From Nitriliruptoraceae bacterium (GTDB taxonomy: Bacteria > Actinomycetota > Nitriliruptoria > Nitriliruptorales > Nitriliruptoraceae): a stretch of 12,306 nt of DNA. Position 1 is the first letter of the stretch, and each line of letters starts with the position of its first letter. Both the position numbers and the translations under genes were made by a program. Below, piece by piece: positions 5,625-12,297 of this stretch. The stretch spans positions 1-12,306 of the forward strand of contig SKTN01000431.1 in the NCBI GenBank assembly GCA_007117945.1. The letters run 5' to 3'. The notes below the pieces were generated by a model that saw only the letters and a list, made by a program, of their open reading frames with translations, did not search any database and was not told where the DNA came from.

Positions 5625-6341
5625 GTGCGTGAGCAGCGTCGCAGCGGTCACCGTGGACGGCGCAGGGCCGCGGTGGTGACGGGTGTGCTGCTGCTCGCCG
5701 CCTGTGGTCAGTTGGAACCCGAGGGGACCGCCGTGGTCACCGTCGAGGAGGAGCCGGACACCACCGAGGAGCCCGCGGAGGAGCCCGAGCCCGGCGACGA
5801 GGACGCCACCGAGCAGGACGCCGACGACCCCGACGCGGACTCCGGTGCGCAGGACCCCGCGGAGCCGGAGGACGGGGAGGAGGCGGTCGATCGTGAGGCC
5901 CTCGCCCTGGGCGCCTGCGACCTGGCCGACACCCCGGGCGCGGAGCAGCTGGAGGTCGACACCTACGAACGGCTCACCCTCGAGGTGAACTTCGAGCTGG
6001 AGCTCCTGGTCAGCGACATGGCCGCGGACCTCGACGAGCTGCTGTCGGGCGTCAGCGACGGGCCGACGCTCGAGGCCCAGCTGGTCGAGCACCGTGAGGA
6101 CTACGCCGAGACCGTGGAGCCGCTCCGCGAGGTGGTGCCGCCCGAGGGCGCCGAGGAGTGGCACGAGCGGGCGACGGGCAGCTTCGACGACGTGTGCACC
6201 GCGATCGAGGACGGTCTGGCCGGCAGCGCCGACGGCGACGACGAGCGTTTCGAGGCCTTCGAGGCGGCGCTCACGGCGTACCCTGGGCTGCTGAACGGGC
6301 TCCACGCCAACGCCGCCTGCGGGCCGTTCGAGAGCTGCTGA
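5625..6341 (+). CDS. Very acidic secreted lipoprotein of unknown function
   Basis: This 238-residue protein has an Arg-rich N-terminus, a short hydrophobic stretch and the lipobox LAAC at 24-27. It should be exported, lipidated on C27 and anchored outside the cytoplasmic membrane. Residues 41-90 are a linker in which 25 of 50 residues are Asp or Glu, mixed with Pro, Ala and Thr. The rest (about 95-238) looks helical and holds four cysteines (98, 191, 232 and the last residue, 238), possibly two disulfides. Over the whole protein 65 of 238 residues are acidic and there is no lysine. I do not recognise the C-terminal domain. The GTG start has GAGGAGG (5612-5618) six bases upstream. The macro-domain gene begins 38 bases downstream on the same strand, so co-transcription is likely. 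Confidence 0.8.
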   Translation: MREQRRSGHRGRRRAAVVTGVLLLAACGQLEPEGTAVVTVEEEPDTTEEPAEEPEPGDEDATEQDADDPDADSGAQDPAEPEDGEEAVDREALALGACDLADTPGAEQLEVDTYERLTLEVNFELELLVSDMAADLDELLSGVSDGPTLEAQLVEHREDYAETVEPLREVVPPEGAEEWHERATGSFDDVCTAIEDGLAGSADGDDERFEAFEAALTAYPGLLNGLHANAACGPFESC

Positions 6342-6379
6342 GGACGGAGGGCAGACCGCCGAAGCGCGAGGAGGTCGCG

Positions 6380-6925
6380 ATGGCGCGCACGCATCTGACG
6401 GTGGCGGGCGCGCGCCTGGAGCTCGTCCGCGGCGACATCACGTCGCAGGCGGACCTCGACGCCGTGGTCAACGCCGCCAACGCGCAGCTGCAGACCGGGG
6501 GCGGCGTGGCAGGTGCGATCCACCGTGCCGCGGGCCCCGGGCTCGCCCGGGCGTGCCGCCCCCTGGCCCCGATCGCCCCCGGCGAGGTCGTGGCCACCGA
6601 CGCCTTCGACCTGCCCAACCGCCGGGTGCTCCATGCGCTGGGTCCGGTGTACGGCCGGGACGAGCCCGCCGACGCCCTGCTGGCAGCGTGCTACCGAGGG
6701 GCCCTGGAGCTGGCCGCCGAGGAGGGACTGACCTCCGTCGGCTTCCCCGCCATCTCGACCGGGGTCTTCGGCTACCCCCTGGAGGCGGCTGCCGAGGTGG
6801 CGCTGACCACGGTCCACGAGGTGCTGGCCGCGGGCAGCACCGTCCAGCTCGTACGCTTCGTCCTGTTCGCCGAGGCCGATCTCGACACCCACGCCCGCGT
6901 CCTCGCCACGCTGCCGGACACCTGA
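6380..6925 (+). CDS. Macro-domain protein (ADP-ribose binding, O-acetyl-ADP-ribose deacetylase-like)
   Basis: The 181 residues are essentially a single macro domain. Motifs in order are RGDIT (17-21), VVNAANAQL (29-37), GGGVAGAIHRAAG (40-52), the mid-domain FPAISTGVFGYP (122-133), and the strand VRFVLFAEAD near the end. NAAN and the GGGV loop are the ADP-ribose-contacting elements of YmdB/MacroD-type enzymes, which hydrolyse O-acetyl-ADP-ribose or remove ADP-ribose from proteins or nucleic acid. An intact glycine-rich loop and asparagine pair suggest activity; the substrate cannot be read from sequence. The protein is cytoplasmic. The ATG at 6380 is preceded by GAGGAGG (6368-6374) at five bases. 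The Smr-domain gene follows after 20 bases, a spacing that suggests one transcript. Confidence 0.92.
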   Translation: MARTHLTVAGARLELVRGDITSQADLDAVVNAANAQLQTGGGVAGAIHRAAGPGLARACRPLAPIAPGEVVATDAFDLPNRRVLHALGPVYGRDEPADALLAACYRGALELAAEEGLTSVGFPAISTGVFGYPLEAAAEVALTTVHEVLAAGSTVQLVRFVLFAEADLDTHARVLATLPDT

Positions 6926-6945
6926 TCCCCGGAGGCTGCCGCGCC

Positions 6946-7218
6946 ATGTCCTCACGGAAGATGACCCTCGACCTGCACCCGGTGTTCAACCAGGGCGGTG
7001 CCATCGACAAGGCGCTGCACGACGCGATGGATGCGGCCGAGGCGCGCAAGGTCAAGGAGCTGGAGATCATCACGGGCAAGGGCAGCGGCGCCCTGCGCAA
7101 GCGCGTGCTGCGCTTCCTCGACCGCAAGGACATGCGGGAGCGTTACCACCGCATCGACAAGGACCCTGGCAACCACGGGCGGGTGTTCGTGTACTTCCGG
7201 TTCAAACGGGGGCAGTGA
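6946..7218 (+). CDS. Small stand-alone Smr-domain protein
   Basis: The 90 residues form one Smr (small MutS-related) domain. LDLHP (8-12) corresponds to the LDLHG motif, helical segments with a KVKELEIITGKGSG stretch (35-48) carry the TGxG motif, and LRKRVLRFLDR follows. Smr domains in MutS2 and in single-domain proteins bind or nick branched DNA or cleave RNA. The first motif has Pro for Gly, a mild variation. GGAGG (6931-6935) lies ten bases before the ATG at 6946, a rather long spacing; an alternative ATG at 6961 would begin just before LDLH. The gene is 20 bases after the macro-domain gene, and its stop is 27 bases from the convergent argE stop. A repair or RNA-quality role alongside the macro protein is inference. 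Confidence 0.85.
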   Translation: MSSRKMTLDLHPVFNQGGAIDKALHDAMDAAEARKVKELEIITGKGSGALRKRVLRFLDRKDMRERYHRIDKDPGNHGRVFVYFRFKRGQ

Positions 7219-7245
7219 GCCAGGGCCGCCCGCGCCGCCGCGTGC

Positions 7246-8397
7246 TCACGCGGACAGCTCCTCCACCAGGGCCGCGAGCATGGCGTCACACGCCGCGAGC
7301 TGCTCCGTGGCGATCCACTCGTCGGGACGGTGCGCCTGCTCGATCGACCCGGGCCCGCACACCACCGTGGAGATCCCCGCCGCCTGGAGGTGGCCGCCGT
7401 CGGTGGCGAAGGGCACGGAGCTAGCGGGTGCGGTGCTGCCCGTCAGCCGGCGGACCAGGGCCTCGGCGGCCCCACCCTGTTCGGGGGCCAGGGCACGCGC
7501 GGCGGCGTCGGTGCGGAAGGTGATGGTGCCCCGGCCCGTGGTCGCCCGCAGCTCGGGCAGCACCACCTCGGTGGCGTAGCGCTCCACCTCGGCGACCAGG
7601 GCGTCGGAGTCGTCGGCCGGGACGGGCCGGTACTCCCAGGTCAGCTCGGCCCGGCGGGGGACGATGTTGATGGCCTGGCCGGCGTGCAGGGTCGCGACGT
7701 TGCAGGTGGTGTAGGGCGGATCGAAGCTCGGGTCGGCGGCGGCGTCGCGGTGCCGGCGGGCGAGGTCGTCGATGTGGGTGGCGATGCGCGCGGCCGCGAC
7801 CAGGGCGTTCGCAGCGTGCTGGGGCTGGCTCGAGTGGCCGTCCACGCCCTCGATCACGGTGGTGAAGGCCCGCACGCCCTTGTGGGCGGTCACGGGTGCG
7901 AGCAGGCTCGGCTCGCCGACGATCGCGGCCTCGGGGCGCGGTTGCGTGCTGAGCAGCAGCTCCACCGCGGCAGGGGCGCCCACGGTGCCGAGCTCCTCGT
8001 CGTAGGTCAGCAGCAGCAGGATCGGTCGGGTCAGCTCGGCGGCGACCATCGTGGGCAGCTGGGCGAGGGCACTGGCCAGGAAGCCCTTCATGTCGGTCAC
8101 GCCGCGGCCGACGAGGCGGTCGCCGTCGGGGGTGAGGGTGAAGGGGTCACTGGACCAGGGCTGTCCCTCCACGGGGACGCAGTCGGTGTGGGCGGCGAGC
8201 ACGACACCGCCCGCCACGGGCGGACCGATGCGGGCGACGAGGTTCGCGCGGGTGCCCGTGGGGTCCAGCTGGCGGGAGTGGGGCACACCGTGGGTGTCGA
8301 GGAGCGCCTCGACGGCGGCGATCAGCTCGAGGTTGGAGGTCGCGCTGGTCGTGTCGAAGCCCACCAGATCGGCGAGGAGGTCCCGGGTCCCCCTCAT
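7246..8397 (-). CDS. argE: Acetylornithine deacetylase, peptidase M20 family
   Basis: ArgE removes the acetyl group from N-acetylornithine to give ornithine in arginine synthesis. It is a cytoplasmic dinuclear metal enzyme. The length of 383 residues equals E. coli ArgE. Metal and catalytic positions are all visible: AHTD (69-72; H70, D72), RGVTDMKG (98-105; D102, the bridging Asp), DEE (133-135; catalytic Glu and ligand), GEP (161-163; E162), GHSS (187-190) at the dimerisation domain, and the ArgE-type C-terminal motif CGPGSIEQAHRPDE (347-360; H356). That last motif favours ArgE over DapE or carboxypeptidase G2, though a deacetylase for another N-acyl amino acid remains possible. The ATG overlaps the stop of the upstream carbonic-anhydrase-like gene as ATGA, so the two are translationally coupled. 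No other arginine gene is in the window. Confidence 0.88.
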   Translation of the reverse strand: MRGTRDLLADLVGFDTTSATSNLELIAAVEALLDTHGVPHSRQLDPTGTRANLVARIGPPVAGGVVLAAHTDCVPVEGQPWSSDPFTLTPDGDRLVGRGVTDMKGFLASALAQLPTMVAAELTRPILLLLTYDEELGTVGAPAAVELLLSTQPRPEAAIVGEPSLLAPVTAHKGVRAFTTVIEGVDGHSSQPQHAANALVAAARIATHIDDLARRHRDAAADPSFDPPYTTCNVATLHAGQAINIVPRRAELTWEYRPVPADDSDALVAEVERYATEVVLPELRATTGRGTITFRTDAAARALAPEQGGAAEALVRRLTGSTAPASSVPFATDGGHLQAAGISTVVCGPGSIEQAHRPDEWIATEQLAACDAMLAALVEELSA

Positions 8398-8930
8398 GCG
8401 TCGGCCTCGGGGTGGTCGCTCACCTGCGCGGCGTCGCGGTACAGCTCCGCCAGCGCCAGGTAGCCCGCGACGTTGCGTCGTGGGACAGCGGGCAGCTCCG
8501 CCTCCCTGACCTTCGCGGGGACGCCCACCGCCAGGGTGCCGGGGGGGACCTCCTGTCCCTCCCGCACGACGGCCCCGGCGCCCACCACGGCCCCGGCGCC
8601 GACCCGCGCGCCGTTGAGGATGATGGCGCCCATGCCGATCAGCGCATCGTCCTCCACGGTGCACCCGTGGAGGATCGCGCGGTGCCCGACGGTGACGCGC
8701 TCGCCGATCGTCGCCGGCACGCCCGCATCGGTGTGCAGCACCGTCAGGTCCTGGAGGTTGGTGTCCCGGCCGACGGTGATGGTCGCGCGCTCCGAGCGCA
8801 GGACGCAGCCGAACCACACCGAGACCCCGGCGGCCAACTCCACCTGGCCGGCGATGGTGGCGCCGTCGGCGACGAAGGCGTCGGGATCGATGCGGGGCGT
8901 GTGCCCGTCGACGGTGAGGATGCGTGCCAC
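8394..8930 (-). CDS. Gamma-carbonic-anhydrase-like left-handed beta-helix protein
   Basis: The 178 residues show the hexapeptide-repeat pattern of a left-handed beta-helix. Examples are VADGATIAGQVELAAGVSVW at the N-terminus and VEDDALIGMGAIILNGARV in the middle, then the closing GVPAKVRE and a C-terminal helix. The three expected metal-ligand histidines are H66 (VLHTD), H83 (VGHRA) and H88 (ILHGC), as in the YrdA/CaiE/PaaY branch of gamma-carbonic anhydrases. Members trimerise and bind Zn or Fe; some hydrate CO2 and others are thioesterases or of unknown role. The start is GTG 8930 on the minus strand, with AGGAG eight bases upstream; the frame is open further but loses the repeat pattern. 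It overlaps argE by four bases. Upstream is a 182-base divergent gap with inverted repeats. Confidence 0.88.
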   Translation of the reverse strand: MARILTVDGHTPRIDPDAFVADGATIAGQVELAAGVSVWFGCVLRSERATITVGRDTNLQDLTVLHTDAGVPATIGERVTVGHRAILHGCTVEDDALIGMGAIILNGARVGAGAVVGAGAVVREGQEVPPGTLAVGVPAKVREAELPAVPRRNVAGYLALAELYRDAAQVSDHPEADA

Positions 8931-8988
8931 CGGTCTGGCTCCTGGTCGCGGTGGAGGCCGGTCCGGCCGCCGGCGCGGCACCCGGGGA

Positions 8989-9027
8989 CCCGCCCGTGGG
9001 GCGCGAGTCTGCCACCTCACGGGCGGG
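8989..9027. repeat. Perfect 10-bp inverted repeat in the divergent intergenic region
   Basis: CCCGCCCGTG at 8989-8998 is the reverse complement of 9018-9027. In RNA of the plus strand the stem could grow to 13 pairs (8999-9001 with 9015-9017, one of them G-U), leaving a 13-base loop. It lies between the divergently transcribed carbonic-anhydrase-like gene and the molybdoenzyme gene, about 60 bases from the former and 85 from the latter. A shared operator or a leader hairpin is possible. Confidence 0.5.
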
Positions 9028-9040
9028 GGCTTCGACCGCG

Positions 9041-9060
9041 GCGTGCGGGCGTTCGCACGC
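9041..9060. promoter_or_regulatory. 7-bp inverted repeat, candidate operator before the molybdoenzyme gene
   Basis: GCGTGCG at 9041-9047 and CGCACGC at 9054-9060 form a perfect dyad around six bases (GGCGTT). It lies 52 bases before the ATG at 9113, in the position of a promoter or operator. Its size fits a dimeric repressor site or a small RNA hairpin. No regulator gene is adjacent. Confidence 0.4.
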
Positions 9061-9112
9061 ACCGGCCGGCTGTGCCACGCTGGGCGGGACCAGGCGAGGT
9101 GGGAGGGAGCCG

Positions 9113-9952
9113 ATGACCGAGGCCGCCGGGCGGATCGCGTCCCTGCTGCGCAGAGCCGACGAGGTGCGCAAGGCCGCGGCCTCACGCCGCGACCCGGGCC
9201 CCGTCCGTGAGCAGCTCGCGCGGCTGCTCGGTGAGGCCCGTGACCACCTCGACGAGGTGGGTGAGGAGGACCTGCGTCTGGAGCTCGCCGGGGCGATCGC
9301 GCGGCGCGTGGCCGACCTCGACCACGAGGAGGTCGCCACGCTGCTGGGCCCGAGCCCCGAGGTCGCGGTCGCACCCACCTCGACCGACGACCCCGACCGG
9401 GTGCCACCCGGTCAGCACCTCACGGCCGGTTTCCCCGTGCTGCACGTCGGCCGTGCCCCGACCTGGACCGCCGCGGACGTACGGCTGACCGTCACGGGCC
9501 TGGTCGCCCACCGGCTGGTGCTCGACCTCGACGGGCTCCGGGCGCTGGGCAGCGTGGAGCGCACGCGGGACTTCCACTGCGTGACCACCTGGTCGCGGCT
9601 GGACAACACCTGGACCGGGGTGCGGGTGGCCGACGTGCTCGCGCAGGCACAGCCGAGGGCGACGGCGACCCACGCCGTGGTGTCGGGCCACCCCGCCTAC
9701 AGCACGAACCTGTCCCTGGAGGACCTCACCGCCGATGACGTCCTCCTCGCCTGGCAGCACGATGGCGCGCCCCTGCCGATCGAGCACGGCGGGCCCCTGC
9801 GCCTGGTCGTGCCCCACCTCTACGGGTGGAAGTCCGTCAAGTGGGTCACGGAGATCCGGCTGACCGACCGGGACGTGCGCGGCTACTGGGAGGAACGGGG
9901 CTACCACGACCTCGGCGATCCCTGGCGGGAGCAGCGGTTCCGCGGGGATTGA
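9113..9952 (+). CDS. Molybdopterin-dependent oxidoreductase, sulfite-oxidase fold, with an N-terminal helical extension
   Basis: Residues about 98-279 form a sulfite-oxidase-type molybdenum-cofactor domain: DFHCVTTWS (153-161) with C156 as the expected Mo-thiolate ligand, the NTWTGVRVADVL stretch (165-176), YSTNLSLEDL, and HLYGWKSVKWV (235-245), which contacts the pterin. The end, GYWEERGYHDLGDPW, is typical of the short soluble branch related to the catalytic subunit MsrP (YedY). Residues 1-95 are a charged helical segment I do not recognise, rich in Arg, Glu and Leu and ending in a Pro/Asp/Thr linker. There is no twin-arginine signal, so the enzyme appears cytoplasmic, unlike MsrP. No haem domain or partner membrane subunit is encoded nearby. 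The ATG at 9113 follows a GGGAGGGA ribosome binding site (9101-9108) by four bases. The substrate is unknown. Confidence 0.87.
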   Translation: MTEAAGRIASLLRRADEVRKAAASRRDPGPVREQLARLLGEARDHLDEVGEEDLRLELAGAIARRVADLDHEEVATLLGPSPEVAVAPTSTDDPDRVPPGQHLTAGFPVLHVGRAPTWTAADVRLTVTGLVAHRLVLDLDGLRALGSVERTRDFHCVTTWSRLDNTWTGVRVADVLAQAQPRATATHAVVSGHPAYSTNLSLEDLTADDVLLAWQHDGAPLPIEHGGPLRLVVPHLYGWKSVKWVTEIRLTDRDVRGYWEERGYHDLGDPWREQRFRGD

Positions 9953-9962
9953 GGGCCTGACC

Positions 9963-9992
9963 GACACCGAGGGAGGCCGGCACGTCGGTGTC
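9963..9992. terminator. Hairpin between convergent genes, probable bidirectional terminator
   Basis: GACACCGA at 9963-9970 pairs with 9985-9992 in a perfect 8-bp stem with a 14-base loop. It begins ten bases after the stop of the molybdoenzyme gene (+), and its right arm overlaps the stop codon of the LysR gene (-). The position between two converging genes and the symmetry fit termination in both directions, though there is no T tract. Confidence 0.5.
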
Positions 9993-10908
9993 AGGTCGGG
10001 CTGTCGCGCAGCCGCCGCGCGGCTGCACGAAGGGCCGACAGGGTCACCTCGATGGAGGGCCGCATCCGTGAGCTGGTGCGGGTCAACGCCAGGATCGAGC
10101 GGCTCGCGGGTCGCGGGAGGTCGTGGGTGGTCAGGCGCCCACGGTGGGGTGTGCTGATGGCGAGCTGCGGCAGGATCGCGATGCCCACGCCGTCACCCAC
10201 CAGGGTGGCGATGGTGGCCAGCCCCTCGAACTCCCACACCGTGCCCGGCCGCACGCCGGCCGCGGCGAGCACGGCATCGAAGGCGGCACGGGAGGGTTCG
10301 CCCCGGGGGGCGCAGATCCACGGGCCGGGTGCCGCCTCGGACAGGCTGATGGGGCCCTGCTCGCCCGCCAGGGGGTGCTCGGCGCCGGCGATGAGCACCA
10401 GGGGGTCCTCGAGCAGGGTCTCGCGGTGCAGCCGCGACATCCGCGCGACGTCCAGGCCGCCGTGGTCGTCGATGATGGCCACGTCCGCCTCCCGGGCCCG
10501 CAGCCGCGCGAGCGCCTCCTCGGGCGGCGCCTGCCGCACGACGACCTCCAGCCCGGGATGGTCCACCCGCAGCGAGGCCAGGCTCGGGGCGAAGGCGACG
10601 GCAGCCGAGGGCACCGCCGCGACCCGCACCGGTCCGGTGGGTGCACCGGTGTGCGCCGCGAGGTCCACCTCGGCCTGTTCCACCGCGTCGAGGACCCGGG
10701 CCGCGTGGGACGCGAGGCGGCGGCCGAGGATCGTCAGCTCGGCGCTGCGGGCGGTGCGGTCGAGGAGGGCGACCCCCGTCTCGCGCTCCAGGGTCGAGAG
10801 CTGCTGGGAGACCGCCGAGGGCGAGTAGCCCAGGGCCTCGGCGGTGGCCGCGATGCTGCCCTGCTGGGCGAAGTGGTGGAGGAGCTGGAGACGGTGCAGG
10901 TCGAGCAT
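9991..10908 (-). CDS. LysR-family transcriptional regulator
   Basis: The 305 residues show the standard LysR layout. A helix-turn-helix fills residues 1-60 (LHRLQLLHHFAQQGSIAATA, then SPSAVSQQLSTLERETGVALLDR). A linker helix follows to about 90, and then a periplasmic-binding-like effector domain from about 92 (VRVAAVPSAAV) to the C-terminus, with the usual GDGVGIAILPQLA segment. The effector is not predictable. The ATG at 10908 on the minus strand has TAAGGAG five bases upstream. It is divergent from the aminotransferase gene with a 138-base shared gap containing a dyad. In this arrangement LysR proteins usually control both their own gene and the divergent neighbour, so the aminotransferase is the probable target and its substrate or product the likely signal. 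Confidence 0.93.
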   Translation of the reverse strand: MLDLHRLQLLHHFAQQGSIAATAEALGYSPSAVSQQLSTLERETGVALLDRTARSAELTILGRRLASHAARVLDAVEQAEVDLAAHTGAPTGPVRVAAVPSAAVAFAPSLASLRVDHPGLEVVVRQAPPEEALARLRAREADVAIIDDHGGLDVARMSRLHRETLLEDPLVLIAGAEHPLAGEQGPISLSEAAPGPWICAPRGEPSRAAFDAVLAAAGVRPGTVWEFEGLATIATLVGDGVGIAILPQLAISTPHRGRLTTHDLPRPASRSILALTRTSSRMRPSIEVTLSALRAAARRLRDSPT

Positions 10909-10918
10909 CGGTTCTCCT

Positions 10919-10937
10919 TATGGTCGGGTTCACCATA
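10919..10937. promoter_or_regulatory. Dyad TATGGT-N7-ACCATA in the LysR/aminotransferase gap
   Basis: TATGGT (10919-10924) and ACCATA (10932-10937) form a perfect 6-bp inverted repeat around seven bases, in an AT-rich island of an otherwise GC-rich gap. It lies 11 bases upstream of the LysR start. Read on the minus strand, the right arm is TATGGT, a usable -10 for the LysR gene, so a protein bound here would block that promoter. This suits LysR autoregulation, although the spacing is not the textbook T-N11-A. Confidence 0.45.
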
Positions 10938-11046
10938 TCGCGCTTGCGCTGATGCTTGCGGGGGAGCACGGTCGTACGTGGCGCGTCGTAGGTGCGTGCC
11001 GACCCCAACCAGCGAGCCCCCGCACCACCACCGAGGAGCAACCCCA

Positions 11047-12297
11047 GTGGCCGTCTCCGCCACCCTGGCCGTGAACGAAGCCGTCGAACGCGCCCGGCGC
11101 GCCGGACGCGCCGTCCTGCCCCTGGGTTTCGGGGAGGCCGGCCTCCCCGTCCACGCCGCACTGCGCGAGCGCCTGGCCGGTGCTGCCGGCGCCAACAGCT
11201 ACGGGCCCGTCGCGGGCCTGCCCGAGCTCCGCGCGGCCGCCGCCGGCTACTGGCAGCGCCGGTCCCTGCCGACCAGCGCCGAGCAGGTGGTCGCCGGCCC
11301 CGGCAGCAAGCCGCTGCTCTACGGGCTGCTGGCCGCCCTCGAGGGTGACGTCGCGCTGCCCCGGCCGAGCTGGGTCAGCTACGCGGCCCAGGCGACGATG
11401 CTGCACCACCAGGCCCGGTTCGTGGACACCACGCCGGGGCAGGGCGGGGTCCCCGACCCCTTCGCCCTGGCGGCGCTGGCCGACCAGGCACGTGCCGCCG
11501 GCCGGCCCCTGCGCAGCGTCGTGCTCACCCTGCCCGACAACCCGACGGGGACCCTGGCCGGCCGCGACCGCGTCGCGGGGGTGTGCGCCGTGGCGCGGGA
11601 GCACGACCTGGTGATCATCTCCGACGAGATCTACCGCGACCTGGTGCACGATCCCGCCACCCCCTACGTGTCCCCCGCGGAGCTGGCCCCGGAGCGCACC
11701 GTGATCACCACGGGGCTGTCCAAGAACCTCGCGCTGGGCGGGTGGCGGCTGGGTGTCACCCGGCTGCCCGACAGCGAGCTCGGGGAGCAGCTGGGCCAGC
11801 ACCTGCTGGACATCGCCAGCGAGATCTGGTCCTCCCCGCCGCACCCGGTGCAGTCCGTGGCCGCCTGGGCCTTCACCGAGCCCGAGGTGCTGCGCGACCA
11901 CCTCGCTGCCAGCCGGCAGCTCCACGGCACCGTCGCCCGGGCGGTGGCGGAGGTGTTCGCCGGTGTGGGCGCCGAGGTGGCGGCGCCAGCGGGTGGCTTC
12001 TACCTCTACCCCGATCTCGAGGCGCACCGGGAACGACTCGCACGGCGGTGGGGGATCACCGACGGCGCGGGCCTCGCCCGGGTGCTGCTCGAGGAACTGG
12101 ACGTCGCGACCCTGCCCGGTTCGGCCTTCGGCGACCACGCCGGCGCGCTACGCCTGCGCGTGGCCACCAGCCTGCTGTACGGGCCCGACGACCTGCGCCG
12201 CCAGACCGCGCTGATGGACGACGACCCCCTGGGCCTGCCCTGGGTGCGCGACGGCCTCGGGCAGCTGCGCGGTGCCCTGGAGCGCCTGCTCGACTGA
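11047..12297 (+). CDS. PLP-dependent aminotransferase, class I/II (fold type I)
   Basis: This 416-residue enzyme transfers amino groups using pyridoxal phosphate. Family residues are present in order: SYGPVAGLPELR (51-62), GPGSKPLLY (84-92) at the cofactor phosphate loop, LPDNPTG (162-168; N165), ISDEIY (191-196; D193 to the pyridine nitrogen and Y196), TTGLSKNLALGGWRLG (221-236; K226 forms the Schiff base), and RLRVATS near 369-375, whose Arg binds the substrate carboxylate. It resembles aspartate/aromatic aminotransferases of the AAT-I superfamily. The amino-acid specificity cannot be read. The last 30 residues (MDDDPLGLPWVRDGLGQ...) are a modest extension. The GTG start at 11047 has GAGGAG (11033-11038) eight bases upstream. 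It is transcribed away from the LysR gene, its probable regulator, and ends nine bases before the window does. Confidence 0.92.
   Translation: MAVSATLAVNEAVERARRAGRAVLPLGFGEAGLPVHAALRERLAGAAGANSYGPVAGLPELRAAAAGYWQRRSLPTSAEQVVAGPGSKPLLYGLLAALEGDVALPRPSWVSYAAQATMLHHQARFVDTTPGQGGVPDPFALAALADQARAAGRPLRSVVLTLPDNPTGTLAGRDRVAGVCAVAREHDLVIISDEIYRDLVHDPATPYVSPAELAPERTVITTGLSKNLALGGWRLGVTRLPDSELGEQLGQHLLDIASEIWSSPPHPVQSVAAWAFTEPEVLRDHLAASRQLHGTVARAVAEVFAGVGAEVAAPAGGFYLYPDLEAHRERLARRWGITDGAGLARVLLEELDVATLPGSAFGDHAGALRLRVATSLLYGPDDLRRQTALMDDDPLGLPWVRDGLGQLRGALERLLD

Noticed and set aside
6380..7218. DarT-DarG-like or other toxin-antitoxin pair around the macro-domain gene
   Set aside because: No ADP-ribosyltransferase gene is adjacent. 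The partners are a lipoprotein and an Smr protein.
7215..7249. Inverted repeat GTGAGC/GCTCAC covering both convergent stop codons
   Set aside because: It is only 6 bp with a 23-base loop, and much of the symmetry follows from two TGA stops facing each other. This is too weak to call a terminator.
8398..9378. Upstream extension of the argE frame on the minus strand
   Set aside because: The extra 327 codons are antisense or out of frame to the carbonic-anhydrase-like and molybdoenzyme genes. The M20 domain starts at the ATG at 8397.
10123..11046. Upstream extension of the aminotransferase frame
   Set aside because: It lies entirely antisense to the LysR gene and the regulatory gap. The extension shows no aminotransferase features.
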